Assembly (NCBI GenBank): GCA_027422505.1
Contig: JAPQWV010000001.1
Coordinates: 4,650,001-4,714,000, forward strand
DNA length: 64,000 bases
Origin: Craterostigma plantagineum
Taxonomy: Eukaryota; Streptophyta; Magnoliopsida; Lamiales; Linderniaceae
Direction: 5' to 3'
Notes under the pieces: model-generated
What the model saw: only the letters and a program-made list of their open reading frames with translations
The model's database searches: none
What the model was told of the DNA's origin: nothing
Program-made: the position numbers and the translations under genes
In this document: positions 12,441 to 23,993 of the stretch, piece after piece
How the letters are laid out: each line of letters opens with the position of its first letter
Numbering within the stretch: the first letter of the stretch is position 1

Positions 12441-12977
12441 CAGAAAAATATATCAGCCCCAAAATTCTCATATCGTCCTCATACACATCAAACACTCATC
12501 TTCTATAACATTTAAAACAACACTGGCGAGCTGTTGGAAGGCAGACGCGCACGCGAACAAGGACAGACGGGGGATGTATTTTCTGTCGAAACCATGATTG
12601 TTGCTATCCTTATCATTTCCTCGTAGCTGTTGGAATAGTGTTCTTGCATCCTCGTAGGCGGTGGGGCCCATAGCTCGAACGTACTCTCCGGAAAATGGAG
12701 GATAATCATCCGAGAAATACCAAGTTCCATACAGAATAAAAAGACCCACACAGATATGCCGAACCAGTGGGCGAAACTTGGTCGTAACAAAGCCAAGATG
12801 AACCTTTTATCATCCCAAGCAATCATTCTGAGCAAATTAAGAAACAAATTGGCCCCCACGACCCCACAACTGATACCTTGTGAAAGGAATGCCATAACCC
12901 TTATGCGGCATCCAACCTCCGATCCATGTATAGCTACTACCTATTATTATTTACACCATCAAAGAGACTGAACTTAT

Positions 12978-12979
12978 AT

Positions 12980-13010
<31 letters not shown>
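12978..13010. repeat. (TA)n microsatellite
   Basis: Alternating TA in the STP pseudogene region. Further (TA)n runs are at 13339-13362, 13750-13774, 20222-20242, 21174-21204, 47166-47188, 47411-47430 and 51771-51791. Confidence 0.9.
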
Positions 13011-13011
<1 letters not shown>

Positions 13012-13599
13012 CTTGTATAGCTATACATTTATATGTCTATGTACATATACCTGTATGGCAATTCCTATGCCAATGAATCTTACAGAACGGAAGCATGGGA
13101 GAACCAGAGTAACAGAAAAAGCTGGCGAGCATTACCTTTGTGTGTGTGCGGAAGCGGAGTATTGTGACTGCTAATGCAGATATAATATAAATGCAACGGA
13201 GTACAAATAATCCGTTGAAGCAAAGGGATTGGAGACGAGTGCATTGTCGTAGTATTCATTTGGAACCAACATTTTTTCTACCAACCAAGGCATGGAAATC
13301 AAACCACCTGCAACCATCAACCAAATACAATAATCAGATTATATATATATATATATATATATGTTATACGTATGTACCTGTGATTCTAATGTTGTATCCG
13401 ATTGAAAGGCCAACGAGTGCAAAATAGATCAATAACTTGGATTGGAAAGGCATATGGAGTTTTCCATCGACGCCACAAACGAGGAATAGATATAATAATG
13501 GTTCCGCTTTTGTTGTTTGTACAAGTGTTGTTATTAGTTCCACTGAATGACACTGCTGCTCCTTTTATGACCATTACCACCATCATCGTGTTCGTTCAT

Positions 13600-14597
13600 T
13601 GTTTGCTTAACTTGGCTTGTTGGCTTTTCTGATGACGACATCTCTGCGGATGATAATTTATTATCACTACTAACTAATGAACGAATTATAAATTTTTTTG
13701 TAACAACAAAATCTTTTCCTTTTTTTTCCAGATGTATTTATATGACGAATATATATATATATATATATATATATACAAGAATTTCCACGTGTATATATAT
13801 AAATATATATATTGGCAAGAATTTCCACGTGTATCTTTGATATCTTATATCTCTATATATCTCTCTCTCTAAGATTCGAAACCTTTGCCTTTGTCAACAA
13901 GAGTTCTCTATATGGATCCTTGATATTGATAATATATTTCCTTGAATTAGATGCGCCACTTGTTTTGAATCAGTCTTCGTGTCTAAGTCATAGTATTTGT
14001 TTACTTAGTCTGTTTATCTGGTCTTGATTTAAGTTAGTGGTTTGTTCCTATTTATTAGCTTAGCCGTTATTAGAGATTAAGTGTATATATTGAGTCATGT
14101 AATTCAGTTTATCATCAAGAGAGTTACGTTAGTTTTATACTCCATATTCTTTGCATCAAATCTTATCAGTTTATACGCATATTGGCATTTTCTTATGTAT
14201 TTAAGCGATCAGAAGAATTTTCCAAGTGTCATGACCGAGGCAATGTTTGATACATATATATAATTATTATATATTCACTAATTAATATGAAAATAGATCA
14301 TTATTATTATTTATATTAATTACTTCGTTCACTTTAAATTATAATTAAAAAAACCCAACTCATTAATTTAGATTGTTAAAAACAAGAGTCAATAACCTAA
14401 GGAATTTACAATTGATAAGCTCATAAACTGTAAAAAAAAAAAGATGTACACATAAAATATGACCTCGTAAATGCTTTGCATATGTGTAAGAAATATTTAT
14501 CGTAGAATATACAAGCATAGAAACGCCTCTAATCAAACGTGGAACGTGGTAATTGGTAAAACATCTTACTAAGCTTCATAAATTAAACACCGCTACA
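13600..14597. other. AT-rich spacer
   Basis: About 1 kb upstream of the STP pseudogene, with (TA)n runs and low-complexity sequence. No open frame here is convincing and no transposon end was found. Confidence 0.4.
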
Positions 14598-14810
14598 TCT
14601 ATCTATTCTAGTATCTTAAGGGTGAGGGACTTGGATAAACTGCTATTTGGTCTGTATTATTGACCAATCAAGTTTTTCGTTAATATTAAAAAAATAAAAA
14701 ATACATTAATTTATAATAACTACTCATTCTATTTTTAGTATATCATCCATTAAATTTATTCATTAAAATTAATTTTTTTTTCACACGCATAGGATGTGTT
14801 TAAATACTAG
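14598..14810 (+). mobile_element. Short non-autonomous Helitron-like element
   Basis: It starts TCTATCTATTCTAGTATC after an A and ends CTAG followed by T, with a small imperfect hairpin (ACAC...GTGT) about 10 bases before the end. These are the hallmarks of Helitron ends and of insertion between A and T. It is 213 bases with no coding capacity. A single copy cannot prove the assignment. Confidence 0.45.
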
Positions 14811-14982
14811 TTACTTTAGAACCGTAGGGGCATTCGTAGCAGCTTACGAGGATTTGACGAGCGATTTGCTCGAAGTAAAGGAGCGCGCCATTTCCGATAT
14901 TGCAAAGATGTCAGTTTGAGACGTCAAGATCGATCCCACTCATGTACGTTCTCCATCCGAGATTGCAAAGCTGGTTAGTTAG

Positions 14983-15270
14983 TTAGTTTGCGTCCATTAG
15001 TAAGAAAAAACCACGAAAGTCTTTGAATTTCGTGGGAGTAAACTTGTCTGGCTTTTTGTGCCCAGAACTTGCGGGATTCAAGCTTGAAACAAGCTGCTCG
15101 ATGACTTCGATTGAAGCCCATGATACTTCTTGCCACGTGTCGACGACAATTGCAATTTTTTTCTCCTCATTTCTAACACGATTTTGTTTTTTAAACTGGG
15201 CATTCTTGTCTGCCTCTTTTTGGGCTCTACTTTTGGCTGTTGACGGTTCTGATTTTGTTACGCATCTCAT
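14983..15270 (-). CDS. Unrecognised 95-residue open frame
   Basis: A lysine-rich frame lies just downstream of the last exon of the interrupted gene below. It contains EEKKIAIVVDTWQEVSWAS and reads like real protein rather than random translation. It may be a separate small gene or a 3' exon of the neighbour. I do not recognise a family, and no splice site clearly links it. Confidence 0.3.
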   Translation of the reverse strand: MRCVTKSEPSTAKSRAQKEADKNAQFKKQNRVRNEEKKIAIVVDTWQEVSWASIEVIEQLVSSLNPASSGHKKPDKFTPTKFKDFRGFFLLMDAN

Positions 15271-16948
15271 GTTAGAACTTTAGATGAGATACTTGAAAAC
15301 AAATAAGAGTTTGGTGGTGGAAATTGGGTAAATTGCATTTCCTAACATCAATCGTCATCATGCAAAATATCTACCAAGAACGTAACAAGAAAACATATGA
15401 ATATAAATTCCAAAAAAATAGAGTCTAAGAGGCGGCCGCCGGCTTTGGTTTTGACTTCACCACTTCTCAATACCCACGCCGACCCTTCTGACACGCGTAG
15501 TTCCTGCAAAACCTTCTAACAACGAAAGAGAAACACAATGTAATGAAAGGTAATCATCCCCAACAACTTACCACGAGCAATCCGAGGTTAAGATTCAGAA
15601 ATCTTCAATGGAAACGAAGAAACAAGAAAAACAAAAAATCACTGATCATCAAGATTGTCGAGAGAGAAAAAAAAATCATCAACGACTGACGTTAAAAACG
15701 ATGTACCTTTTGATATTCGGCGACGAGGACCTCTCTTTTAGGCACCATTTTAGCAGCGTCGTTTATAGTACCCTTCTTGAGCTTCGCATTTAGCCCGTTT
15801 GACATAAAAAGATCAATAACAACTTTTCTGCACGCCATATGCAAATCGAAACGTACTTCGCCAAGCGAGAATAAAAAAAACGAAGTTTCGACGAAAAACT
15901 CCGACCTGAACTCGTCATATTCTAGATGGCCGGGCGACGACTTTGGAACGCACATCCCGTGGATGATAAAAGCCACTCGACCGACGATCGACTAGGGTTG
16001 GAAACGAATCTAAGCGAATAGAATAGCATGATATTCTATTTGTATTCGATTAATTTGTCGAATATTTATATTCGTATTCGTTTAATATACGAATTTTTTT
16101 TCCGATTCGAATGTGCTATCCGAACATTCGGATTCGAATATAATTTTTTTCCTGTAAAAGAAAGCAAATATTATAACAAAAATTGCCAATATATAATTGA
16201 GTTCATTAAATCAATTTATCTTACAAAACACATTCAATCCAAAATGATGATAACCGAGACAACATTCAATCCAAAACGATGATAACCGAGACATAGACAT
16301 CAAAAAATTAGTCTCCTTGCTTCCGGAAATCACGCTTGCAAAATGACATCAACCGATTCTTCTTCCACTTATAAGAACATTAAGAGATACCAAAAGTGAC
16401 TGAAATCCATCAAATTTTCAATCCTATACAAGCAAAGCATTATTCAAAAAACCCTAACCATCGCAGAACAAAAACCCTTCAATATAGCATGGAACCACAA
16501 CCAAAACATCAAGATTTCAATATAGCAATGATTTTTGAAGATCCTAATTTCGAACTTATAGAAACGAGCTTTTTCTGGAAAAATACCTTACTATCGCAGA
16601 AAGTAACTATGACGCGGTCGGACCACGGTTCTGGCGAGTGAGCCTACTGGTGGCGTCGGTGCGTTCGATGGTGGCCGGGCTGTTGGCGAAGGCGAGAGAG
16701 AGCTGCGATGGAGACTTGGAGTTCTGTGGTCTTTTAGTTGATATGACGTGGAGGGTTTTTTATGGATTTGTGATTTTGGGCTATAGCATTTAGTTGGCTC
16801 TAATATCATCTTGGGCCTACTAAAAATACAAGTATTTATATATATATTAAAATATAAATATATATATATATATATACTAGAATTTAGAAGACGCGCCAAG
16901 GCGCCGAAATTAATCCTATATTCTTCATGAAGAGTTGTCAAGCGAGAG

Positions 16949-17483
16949 TAGGGATGACAACGGGGCGGGTCTGAAGTGGGTTTGACAGGATCCGAGGCCC
17001 ACCGTTTAACTTATTTTGGACCCAAAACTCGGCCTACCCCACCTAAGTATGGACCAGCCTCGCTCCGCCCCGAACTGCATGAACCGGGTCTGACCCACCA
17101 GACCCTTTCAATCTTAATTTGCTTTTTTTTTTTTAATTCTATTTTTCTTAATGTAAAAAAAGCAACATGTATTTGTAATATCTAGAGATTGAACCCATAA
17201 TATCTACTTTGTTAAATCAAATTCTTATATATTGGGCCATGTACATTTTCTAATAACAATTATAACATTTATATATTTATATAAGTGTAAATATTAAATA
17301 TAAATAGATACCGAGGCGGGTTTCGGGTTGGGGTTAGGGCGGGGTTGACCAGACCCGAGACCGGCCCCCAACACGGCCGGGTTGAGGTATTTGGGACCCA
17401 TAACCCACCCTAGGACCCAATAATTGAAAAATACCCGCCCCACTAGGGGGCAGATCCGGGGACCCGTCCAATTTCCATCCCTA
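16949..17483. mobile_element. hAT MITE, 535 bp
   Basis: Ends are TAGGGATGACAACGGGGCGG and the complement of CCATCCCTA (rc TAGGGATGG). Flanking 8-base copies are AGCGAGAG (16941-16948) and GGCGAGAG (17484-17491). GC-rich subterminal blocks contrast with an AT-rich centre. It is non-coding. Confidence 0.8.
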
Positions 17484-18933
17484 GGCGAGAGAATGAACTT
17501 ATAAACCAATAAAATAAAAAATACATAAAAACAAAATAAGTAAAAAAATATATTTGAACTTGGTCCTTGTTTGGACTATTTATCTTAGTGTGGTGTGTTT
17601 GGTTGGGGGTATTGTGAGGGATTAGAGGGGTTGACATTAGTTAATAAAGTATTTGGTTAGAATGTGTATTTAAAGGGGAGATTTAACTAATACCCTATTA
17701 ATATCTTTCATATGGTATTAAATAAATCAGCCTCCACCCTACCTTTATCTAATCCCGAGTTCTTTGGACTATTTTATCCTTTATTTCAATATCTATTTCC
17801 AAGTTTATTCGGCGACATCCAATCACCGTTAATTAAACGTGTAAATACGATTAACAAAAACCAATAAACAATTGAAAGGCAAACGTATGACTGATAGTAG
17901 TGAAAGATCGATTAAATATACAAATTGAACACGTTGTTGGAAGCACACATATATTCATGGTATCTTGTATGGAACGACTACAACAAATAACCAAAAGCAA
18001 ACAAATGATAACAAAAGCAAATAAAGGTGACCGAAAGATAATAAAAACACGACACATCAGACGAACAAAAAATGATATGAGATGATGACAAACTTGTGCA
18101 GACGGAGAAAACCCCTAATCAATGTTTATATTTAAATTCAAACTAAGGGTAAAATTGTAATTGAAATAAATTGAACCTAATACTATCTAAATTAATCTAC
18201 CAAACACATTCGAAATTATTATTTAAACCCATCAACCAAACACCTCAAATAACTTATACCCTCTCTATTATTTAAACTCAACTAAAACTAATACCGTCTA
18301 AACTCATTTCCAACCAAACGGGAAACTTATAATTAGTATACAAAGAAAAATGTAATAACTAATTTTATCTAATATGAACTATATATTGATATCGTTAAAC
18401 GCTTTTAAACTACAAAGTTGTAGACTTATTTTAATTTGTGCCGTATATTAAAACTTCCAAATAATAATTGACTAAAACAAAAAAAAAAAATTAGCACAAT
18501 AATTAACTTTCACAATCAGCAGTGAAGAACAAAGAGAAACATGGAATATCGAAAACAAAAATAAACTTCCGTTTTTTACTTTCAAAGAAAAAATGAAAAT
18601 TTTCTCCCATTAATCATGTAAAATGGAAAACTAATCAATTATTAACCGCATGATAAAATCTATACAACATTCTTTCCTATTGTTTAAACAACGGTAAAAA
18701 AAGGATAAATCATTGAATAGTTTAACTTATAATAACATCTCAATCTAGAGATGAACGAATATTAATAACATAATATACATATATTGATAAACTTTGCTGT
18801 TTTATGTGGGGGATATATTGATCTGGGCATTTTTCTGTGGTCGTTTGAAGTTCGATTGGCCAAAGAGTTTCTTGCTTTGAGCTTCGTATAATTATTATCT
18901 AGGCAGAAAATGACTTAACTCAACGTTGTTATC
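17484..18933. other. Interior of the outer hAT element; possible decayed MITE
   Basis: AT-rich DNA without a convincing gene. The facing pieces TGTGTTTGGTTGGGGG (about 17594) and TTTCCAACCAAACGGG (about 18307) suggest an old PIF/Harbinger-like or other MITE of about 750 bases, but no clean target duplication was seen. Confidence 0.3.
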
Positions 18934-19124
18934 TAGAGCTGTCAAACGGGGCGGGGCGGGCTCTAATTTTTTAGGCCCGCCGGAAAAATAAATATTATAT
19001 TATTTTTTAAAATATAAGATTTATAAATAAATTATGATATTTTTATATTTTTTTAACTATAATTGATCATTAATTACATAAATAAATTAATATTAAAAAA
19101 GTTTATAAAATTAGATATTTTTTC

Positions 19125-19470
19125 TGTTAGGAATAATTTTATTGTGTTCAATTAAATTAGGTTATCTTAATCTTGTAGTTTTAATTACGCCCTAGGACTT
19201 AATTGTAAATATACCCGACTTGTGGGTATATTAGTTATATTGGGCCCGTTAGCCCATTAGGGCATATGTATAAATACCCTAAACGATACATCGTTTAGGG
19301 TTGCTGATTCATTATTAGAGTTGACGACTTTGCTGAAGAACTCGCGCGCTCTCTGTTCCAACTCTACAATCCGTCTCGGGGTATTACTGATTAATCGCTT
19401 CCGTATTTCATCGTATAAGGTAATACTAATCCTATGAATCAGTTCAAGGTTGGATAAAATCGGCCTAACA
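19125..19470 (+). repeat. 5' LTR (346 bp)
   Basis: Begins TGTTAGGAATAATTTT and ends CGGCCTAACA. TATAAATACCC at about 19270 is a likely TATA box. TACCCTAAACGATACATCG forms a small palindrome with CGATGTATCGTTTAGGG-type sequence around 19277-19303. Confidence 0.92.
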
Positions 19471-19472
19471 AG

Positions 19473-19484
19473 TGGTATCAGAGC
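19473..19484 (+). promoter_or_regulatory. Primer-binding site (initiator Met tRNA)
   Basis: TGGTATCAGAGC, two bases after the 5' LTR, is complementary to the 3' end of plant initiator methionine tRNA, the usual Copia primer. Confidence 0.9.
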
Positions 19485-19729
19485 AGAAATCGTGGATCAA
19501 ACTCATCGACGTTCATCGAGTTTATTATTCGCTGTTTCTATCTTTTTCTCGAAACTCTATCAATCTCTTCTCATCCAATTTCCCAGATTTTTCTCGGCTC
19601 ATGGAGATTGCATAGGTGTATTTTTGCTTTTCCTTAATTCTTGATCGAATTTTTTTTCCAGGCGAAGAACAGATTGTGACGACGAAGAGAATTTTTCTTT
19701 GAGATCTCGAGATCTCTTATCCTAAGTTT

Positions 19730-20960
19730 GCCTCGACATTTTACTAAGTGATAAGCTTCTCGACATTTAAAAGTCTCGACATTTTATTCCTGTGAACTTC
19801 TCGACATTTGCAAAAATCCACATTCGAAACTCTCGACATTTTAAGCATCTCGACTTTTTTTTTCATCTCGACATTTTTTTGCAACTCGACATTTGAAAAA
19901 TATTAATCTCGACATCCTATCACTCGACATTATTCTTGTCTCGACATTATTCTTGTCTCGACATCCTATCACTCGACATTATTCACTTATCTTATTCATT
20001 CGATATCTTATTTATTCGAAATCTTCATCTCGAAATCCGTACACAAAGCCATCCACGTGCATTCACATTTAAACACTCAATATATATTATATACATAACA
20101 GTGGCAAACTAATGAAATCATCCACGTGGCCTTGCTCATCATCACCACTTTTATTTTCATTGACTCACGCAATCTCATCAATCATCCACTAGTCCCCATC
20201 ATCATTATATATACATATATTTATATATATATATATATATATAAAAGAAAATCAAATCAGATTTTAAAGAACTCGACTTCTCTTATTGATTGAACTCAGA
20301 AGTCTCGACATCCTTGAATTATAAAATGAATTTTTGACTTCACGCATCTCGACATTTTATTTTTCATTCATTTCGACATTTATATCGACTTTATGCTAAG
20401 GCCTCGACATTTTACTCCAAATTCAACCCGATATTGATTTCGACATCCTATAAGCCCGATTCATATCACCTCGACATTTTATAACTTTGACATCTCTACT
20501 GAGGTTCTCGACATAGTTATCGAAATCCATCTATATTAAATTTTGAGGTTCTCGACATAGTTGTCGACATAATTTAATCTTTGTGTCTACTGAAATATAT
20601 CTCGACTATAAGGTTCTCGAAGATTGACCCCGAGATTTCAAAGACTCTCGAACTTCTTCAGTGCTTCTCGACATTCTCCTTGAACTCTACCTCAACTTCA
20701 ATTTTGCCTCTCTCGATATCCTTTTAACCAATTATCATCACTCATCATTATTTCTCATAATTGTCATATAATCAGTACATACATATATATTAAAAAAAAA
20801 AAAAAGGAGTTTGCGAAAGATTATTTTGGAAACGGTACATCTGTGAAACATTTTTCAAAACCTTTGCGAAAGCTTTTTCTCAAAACATTTTTGCGGAGGC
20901 CTGCTCTTATCGAAACTCATATTTTCGAAACCTCATCTATTTTCGAACCCAAAAACATCA
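19730..20960 (+). repeat. TCGACATT-rich leader
   Basis: More than twenty copies of CTCGACATT or close variants are scattered with irregular spacing through the untranslated leader of the LTR element. Neighbouring variants end CTCGACATCC. The spacing is not periodic, so this is not an ordinary tandem array. Its role is unknown. Confidence 0.85.
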
Positions 20961-21169
20961 TGGCACTTTATAGAAGTTTTTAGTTTTCGACATTACTTCA
21001 AAACTTTTCGGTGTACACCAAAAAGTTTTCAACGCTTAAATTTCACCGTATTTCACGAAATACTAAAACTTTTCGAACATATTCTTTAAAAGCAAAACAT
21101 TCTAATATCTACATCATTCAACGAAAATTGCACTTCCCTAGTTTTTTTTTTATCATCTTGTGATTATCT

Positions 21170-21207
<38 letters not shown>

Positions 21208-21323
21208 TCTAACATTATTTGATTTTTTTGTTAGAGATCTATGATTTAGCTGATCAACACGATTAAGATCCATATCCAACCAAAAATAATTCTAGAACTG
21301 AACTTTCAATATCCACTTTAAAT

Positions 21324-23051
21324 ATGTCATATATGCAGTATGATTGGGAACAGAAAGTGAACAAACAAGCTAAAGAAATTGAGGAATTAAAAGCTCGCTT
21401 AGAGAATAATCATAAATGTCTCCTTGCCAGCTTAAGTGAAAAAGCGCATCTCAATTGCAAGCTTGAAGCAATGCAAATGAGAGTCGATGATCGTGACAAA
21501 GAAATAGAAAGACTGAAAGTGAAAATTAGTGAGTCAACTACTAGTTTGAAAAAGAGCGAAGACGAGATACTCACTAAGACTTGCCAATATAACTTCATAT
21601 ATAGCGAGCGTAACGAGTTATACTCTAAAATTAGGAGTTTAGAGGACATTTTAACAAAAGAGGGCAAGCGGATCAAAATTCCTCTAAGAACCTAGCGTCA
21701 AACGGGGAAAATATTTTATCTTCTAACAAATCTACTTCTTGTTGGGAAATTCCAGAGGTTGCTAATAAAATTTCCAAATTGAATGCAACTTTGGAATCAG
21801 AAAGAGTAGGTTTTCAAGCAGAAAAACAAAAACGTCGGGTGCCGTATTCATGGCAGAACAGGAATCATGGCTCAAGGATAGCTCTGAAAGTGAAGACGAA
21901 AACCTGGCTCTCATGGCAAACGTCGAAGCTGACTCTGAAGATGAAGCACATACCACTGCAGCTACTCTCCCAACTGACTCATCTTCTGAGACTGAGATTG
22001 CCGCTCAAGTGGAAAAAGACGTACTTCTGACAATTATATCTTCCCTCGAAAAAACAAGTCAATAACTCCATAAATCCCTCCCCACAACTGCATCTAGCTA
22101 AGCCTAAGATAGAAGCATCACTCCACGAGAAAATAAAAGGGAAGGAGATAGCCAAAAGAGAAGATTTATTATTTGAAAAATTTGCATCCCCCTCAAATCA
22201 TTACTATTCCTACGATGATGCACTTGCCCTAAACTCTCGTTTTAGATTAGCAAATGCTAGCACAATCAAGAATGATGCACGCTTCTTTGCTAAGTCAGGC
22301 TCACAAACTCAACCAGACAAGACACAAACAAAAGGAACGACTGGCTTTCTAGCTGAAATCTCGCGTCTCCAGAACATCAATAAATTACAAGCAAAGGAAC
22401 ACCAAAAATCAAATCGAAATCTTCAAATTCGAAAAGGAGAAAATGCTTCATGAAATTTCGCTTCTTAGACACCTCAAAGATCATTCATCTGAAGTTGGTT
22501 CCTCTTCGACTTATGATTTAACTCCTAACAAAGTGTCAAATTCAGCTACAGGCAAGAAACTAACCAAGAAGACGAAGACGATGGACTGGGCCAGGAAATC
22601 AAAATCTAAACCCTCTCGTACCAAGGCTTTCTACTCTACAAACTATGCTTCTGATGAACATAACTTCATTTCATCAAAGACTATTAAGTATTGTGGTGTT
22701 TCCAGTTTTAATAAATCTAATATTTGTAAGATGCATCATTCTTCTACTCGGCAGCCATCATCTCATGCAAGCCACGTCTCGAACACTCCCGTATTCAATC
22801 GATTGATGCATAAGAACTCCACAGGGCATAATCCTAATGTTAAACAAATTTGGGTGCCTAAGCAAAAACATCACTCCACATCCCCTCAACACTCAAAACA
22901 AGGATTGAAGCTATGGATTCCTAAATCACAAATCAAATTGAACGCGACTTCAAATGATGACTTAGGATCAATATCTGAACCATATGTGCTTAACTTATTT
23001 TCTGCTAACAAGGGAGGACCCATCCAACAATGGGTACCAAAGGCCCGATAA
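21324..23051 (+). pseudogene. Gag-like remnant of the pol-less LTR element
   Basis: Three open pieces in different frames: 21324-21695 is a coiled coil (EIEELKARLE, DRDKEIERLKVKI), 21850-22065 is acidic (ANVEADSEDEAHTTA), and 22443-23051 is basic and ends with two copies of the W-V-P-K motif (KQIWVPK and IQQWVPK). That motif sits just before the protease in many plant Copia polyproteins. This is the C-terminal half of a Copia gag. The N-terminal UBN2 domain and the zinc knuckle are absent. With several frame breaks it is unlikely to make one functional protein. Confidence 0.65.
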
Positions 23052-23904
23052 TATTTTGCAGATCTTCCAGCATGAGTAGGTACTAAGAGAGCTGCTCCAC
23101 ACTCATGACTGGTATGCGACGAGGGCAGCCAAATATCCCAGCGTGTATGGCATCTCGGGTTGCTCCACAGACACGACTGGTTAGCGATGCGAGCAACCAA
23201 ACGTAGGTAAATTCTATATATGCATTCCATAGTTAAACTTTTGGCATGCATATCGAAATAAAAAGATTATATACCTACTTGGAAACTAAAGGGTACATTA
23301 TGGTTATGCATGCTTCAAAAAGACTTTAAGTTCCAAATTTTCGCATACATACATGAGCTGAAATGCATTAAATACCATGTTATAGGTACATCTTCATTAT
23401 GCATACATCTTAAAGAATTTTGAAGCTTAAACTTTTGCGTATGCATATAAGCTGAATTGATAAATGTCTTTATTTTTCAAAATGGTACATGTTTAAATAT
23501 GCATTTTCATAACCTTGCAAGATTTTGAAACTCATAAGGCATATTCCGTAGTCAACTAATAAATACCATTTTTCCTATTTGAGCTAAATTTGAGGGGGAG
23601 CAAATCTATTTTTAAAGAGAAACAACTCTTATACTTGTCTTAAGGGGAGCAATAATCAAATTTTTGAGGGGGAGTGAACTTAATGTGTAAACTTAGTGAA
23701 AGAGACTCTCGAACGATAATTTTAATTCGAATATGCATCTTTTGAGGGGGAGTAATACAGTTTTAAGAAGCATGATTTGAGGTGGAGGATTTAATATATA
23801 TATATATCTATATCTATATCTATATATAATATATAAATAATATAATATATAGTTACTATTATATTATTATTAAGATAATACATATATATATATATATATG
23901 AAAA

Positions 23905-23961
23905 AAAAAAACACACAAAAAAAAAAACGTGCAAAAAAAAAAAAAAAAAAGGAGAAAAGGC

Positions 23962-23988
<27 letters not shown>
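23905..23988 (+). repeat. Poly(A)-rich tract
   Basis: Long A runs broken by short pieces such as ACACAC, CGTGC and GGAGAAAAGGC, inside the LTR element after a (TA)-rich block. It yields a spurious polylysine frame. Confidence 0.8.

Positions 23989-23993
<5 letters not shown>

Larger units (their letters stand above)
9590..12450 (+). mobile_element. Pol-less LTR retrotransposon with gag-like gene (boundaries approximate)
   Basis: A primer-binding site TGGTATCAGAG at 10037 matches plant initiator methionine tRNA. A purine tract AAGGGGGGAATT at 12018-12028 is directly followed by TGTTAGATAAGC, a typical 3' LTR start. The region before the primer site and the region after the purine tract share short blocks in the same order (AAGGCANAAAGTGCC, GTGAGTG, a GTGTNGTACGTGTAA-like piece, CATTTCGATCC). 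They are therefore probably very diverged LTRs of about 400 bases. Between them is a gag-like gene but no protease, integrase or reverse transcriptase, so the element depends on others. It sits inside the STP pseudogene. The 5' boundary and any target duplication could not be fixed. Confidence 0.6.
8951..13599 (-). pseudogene. Sugar transport protein (STP-type hexose carrier) pseudogene
   Basis: Pieces of an STP monosaccharide/H+ symporter (major facilitator superfamily) lie in the right order on the minus strand. The N-terminus is near 13586, then FALVGLSIGYNIRITGG near 13440-13330 (matches the GGLIFGYDIGISGG loop), then VRFIGIGIAIQ near 13060 and FLSQGISCGVVGANLFLNL near 12880. The segment RKYIPRLSLFACASAFQQL (12590-12530) is diagnostic of STPs. 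The C-terminal half lies at 9547-8951, with IYAPGLFRAIGLSEDT and SWGPLGCL. Frame changes separate the first exon, exon 2 (which also has a TAG) and the 12.5-12.9 kb exon, where two frames are needed. The gene is further split by an LTR element at about 9.6-12.45 kb. A pseudogene is the only reading that fits. Confidence 0.8.

Noticed and set aside
17294..17509. Proline/glycine-rich minus-strand frame
   Set aside because: It is the GC-rich end of a hAT MITE, not a gene.
19730..20960. CRISPR-like repeated short motif
   Set aside because: The CTCGACATT words are 9 bases, irregularly spaced and inside a plant LTR element; there are no constant-length spacers and no cas genes.
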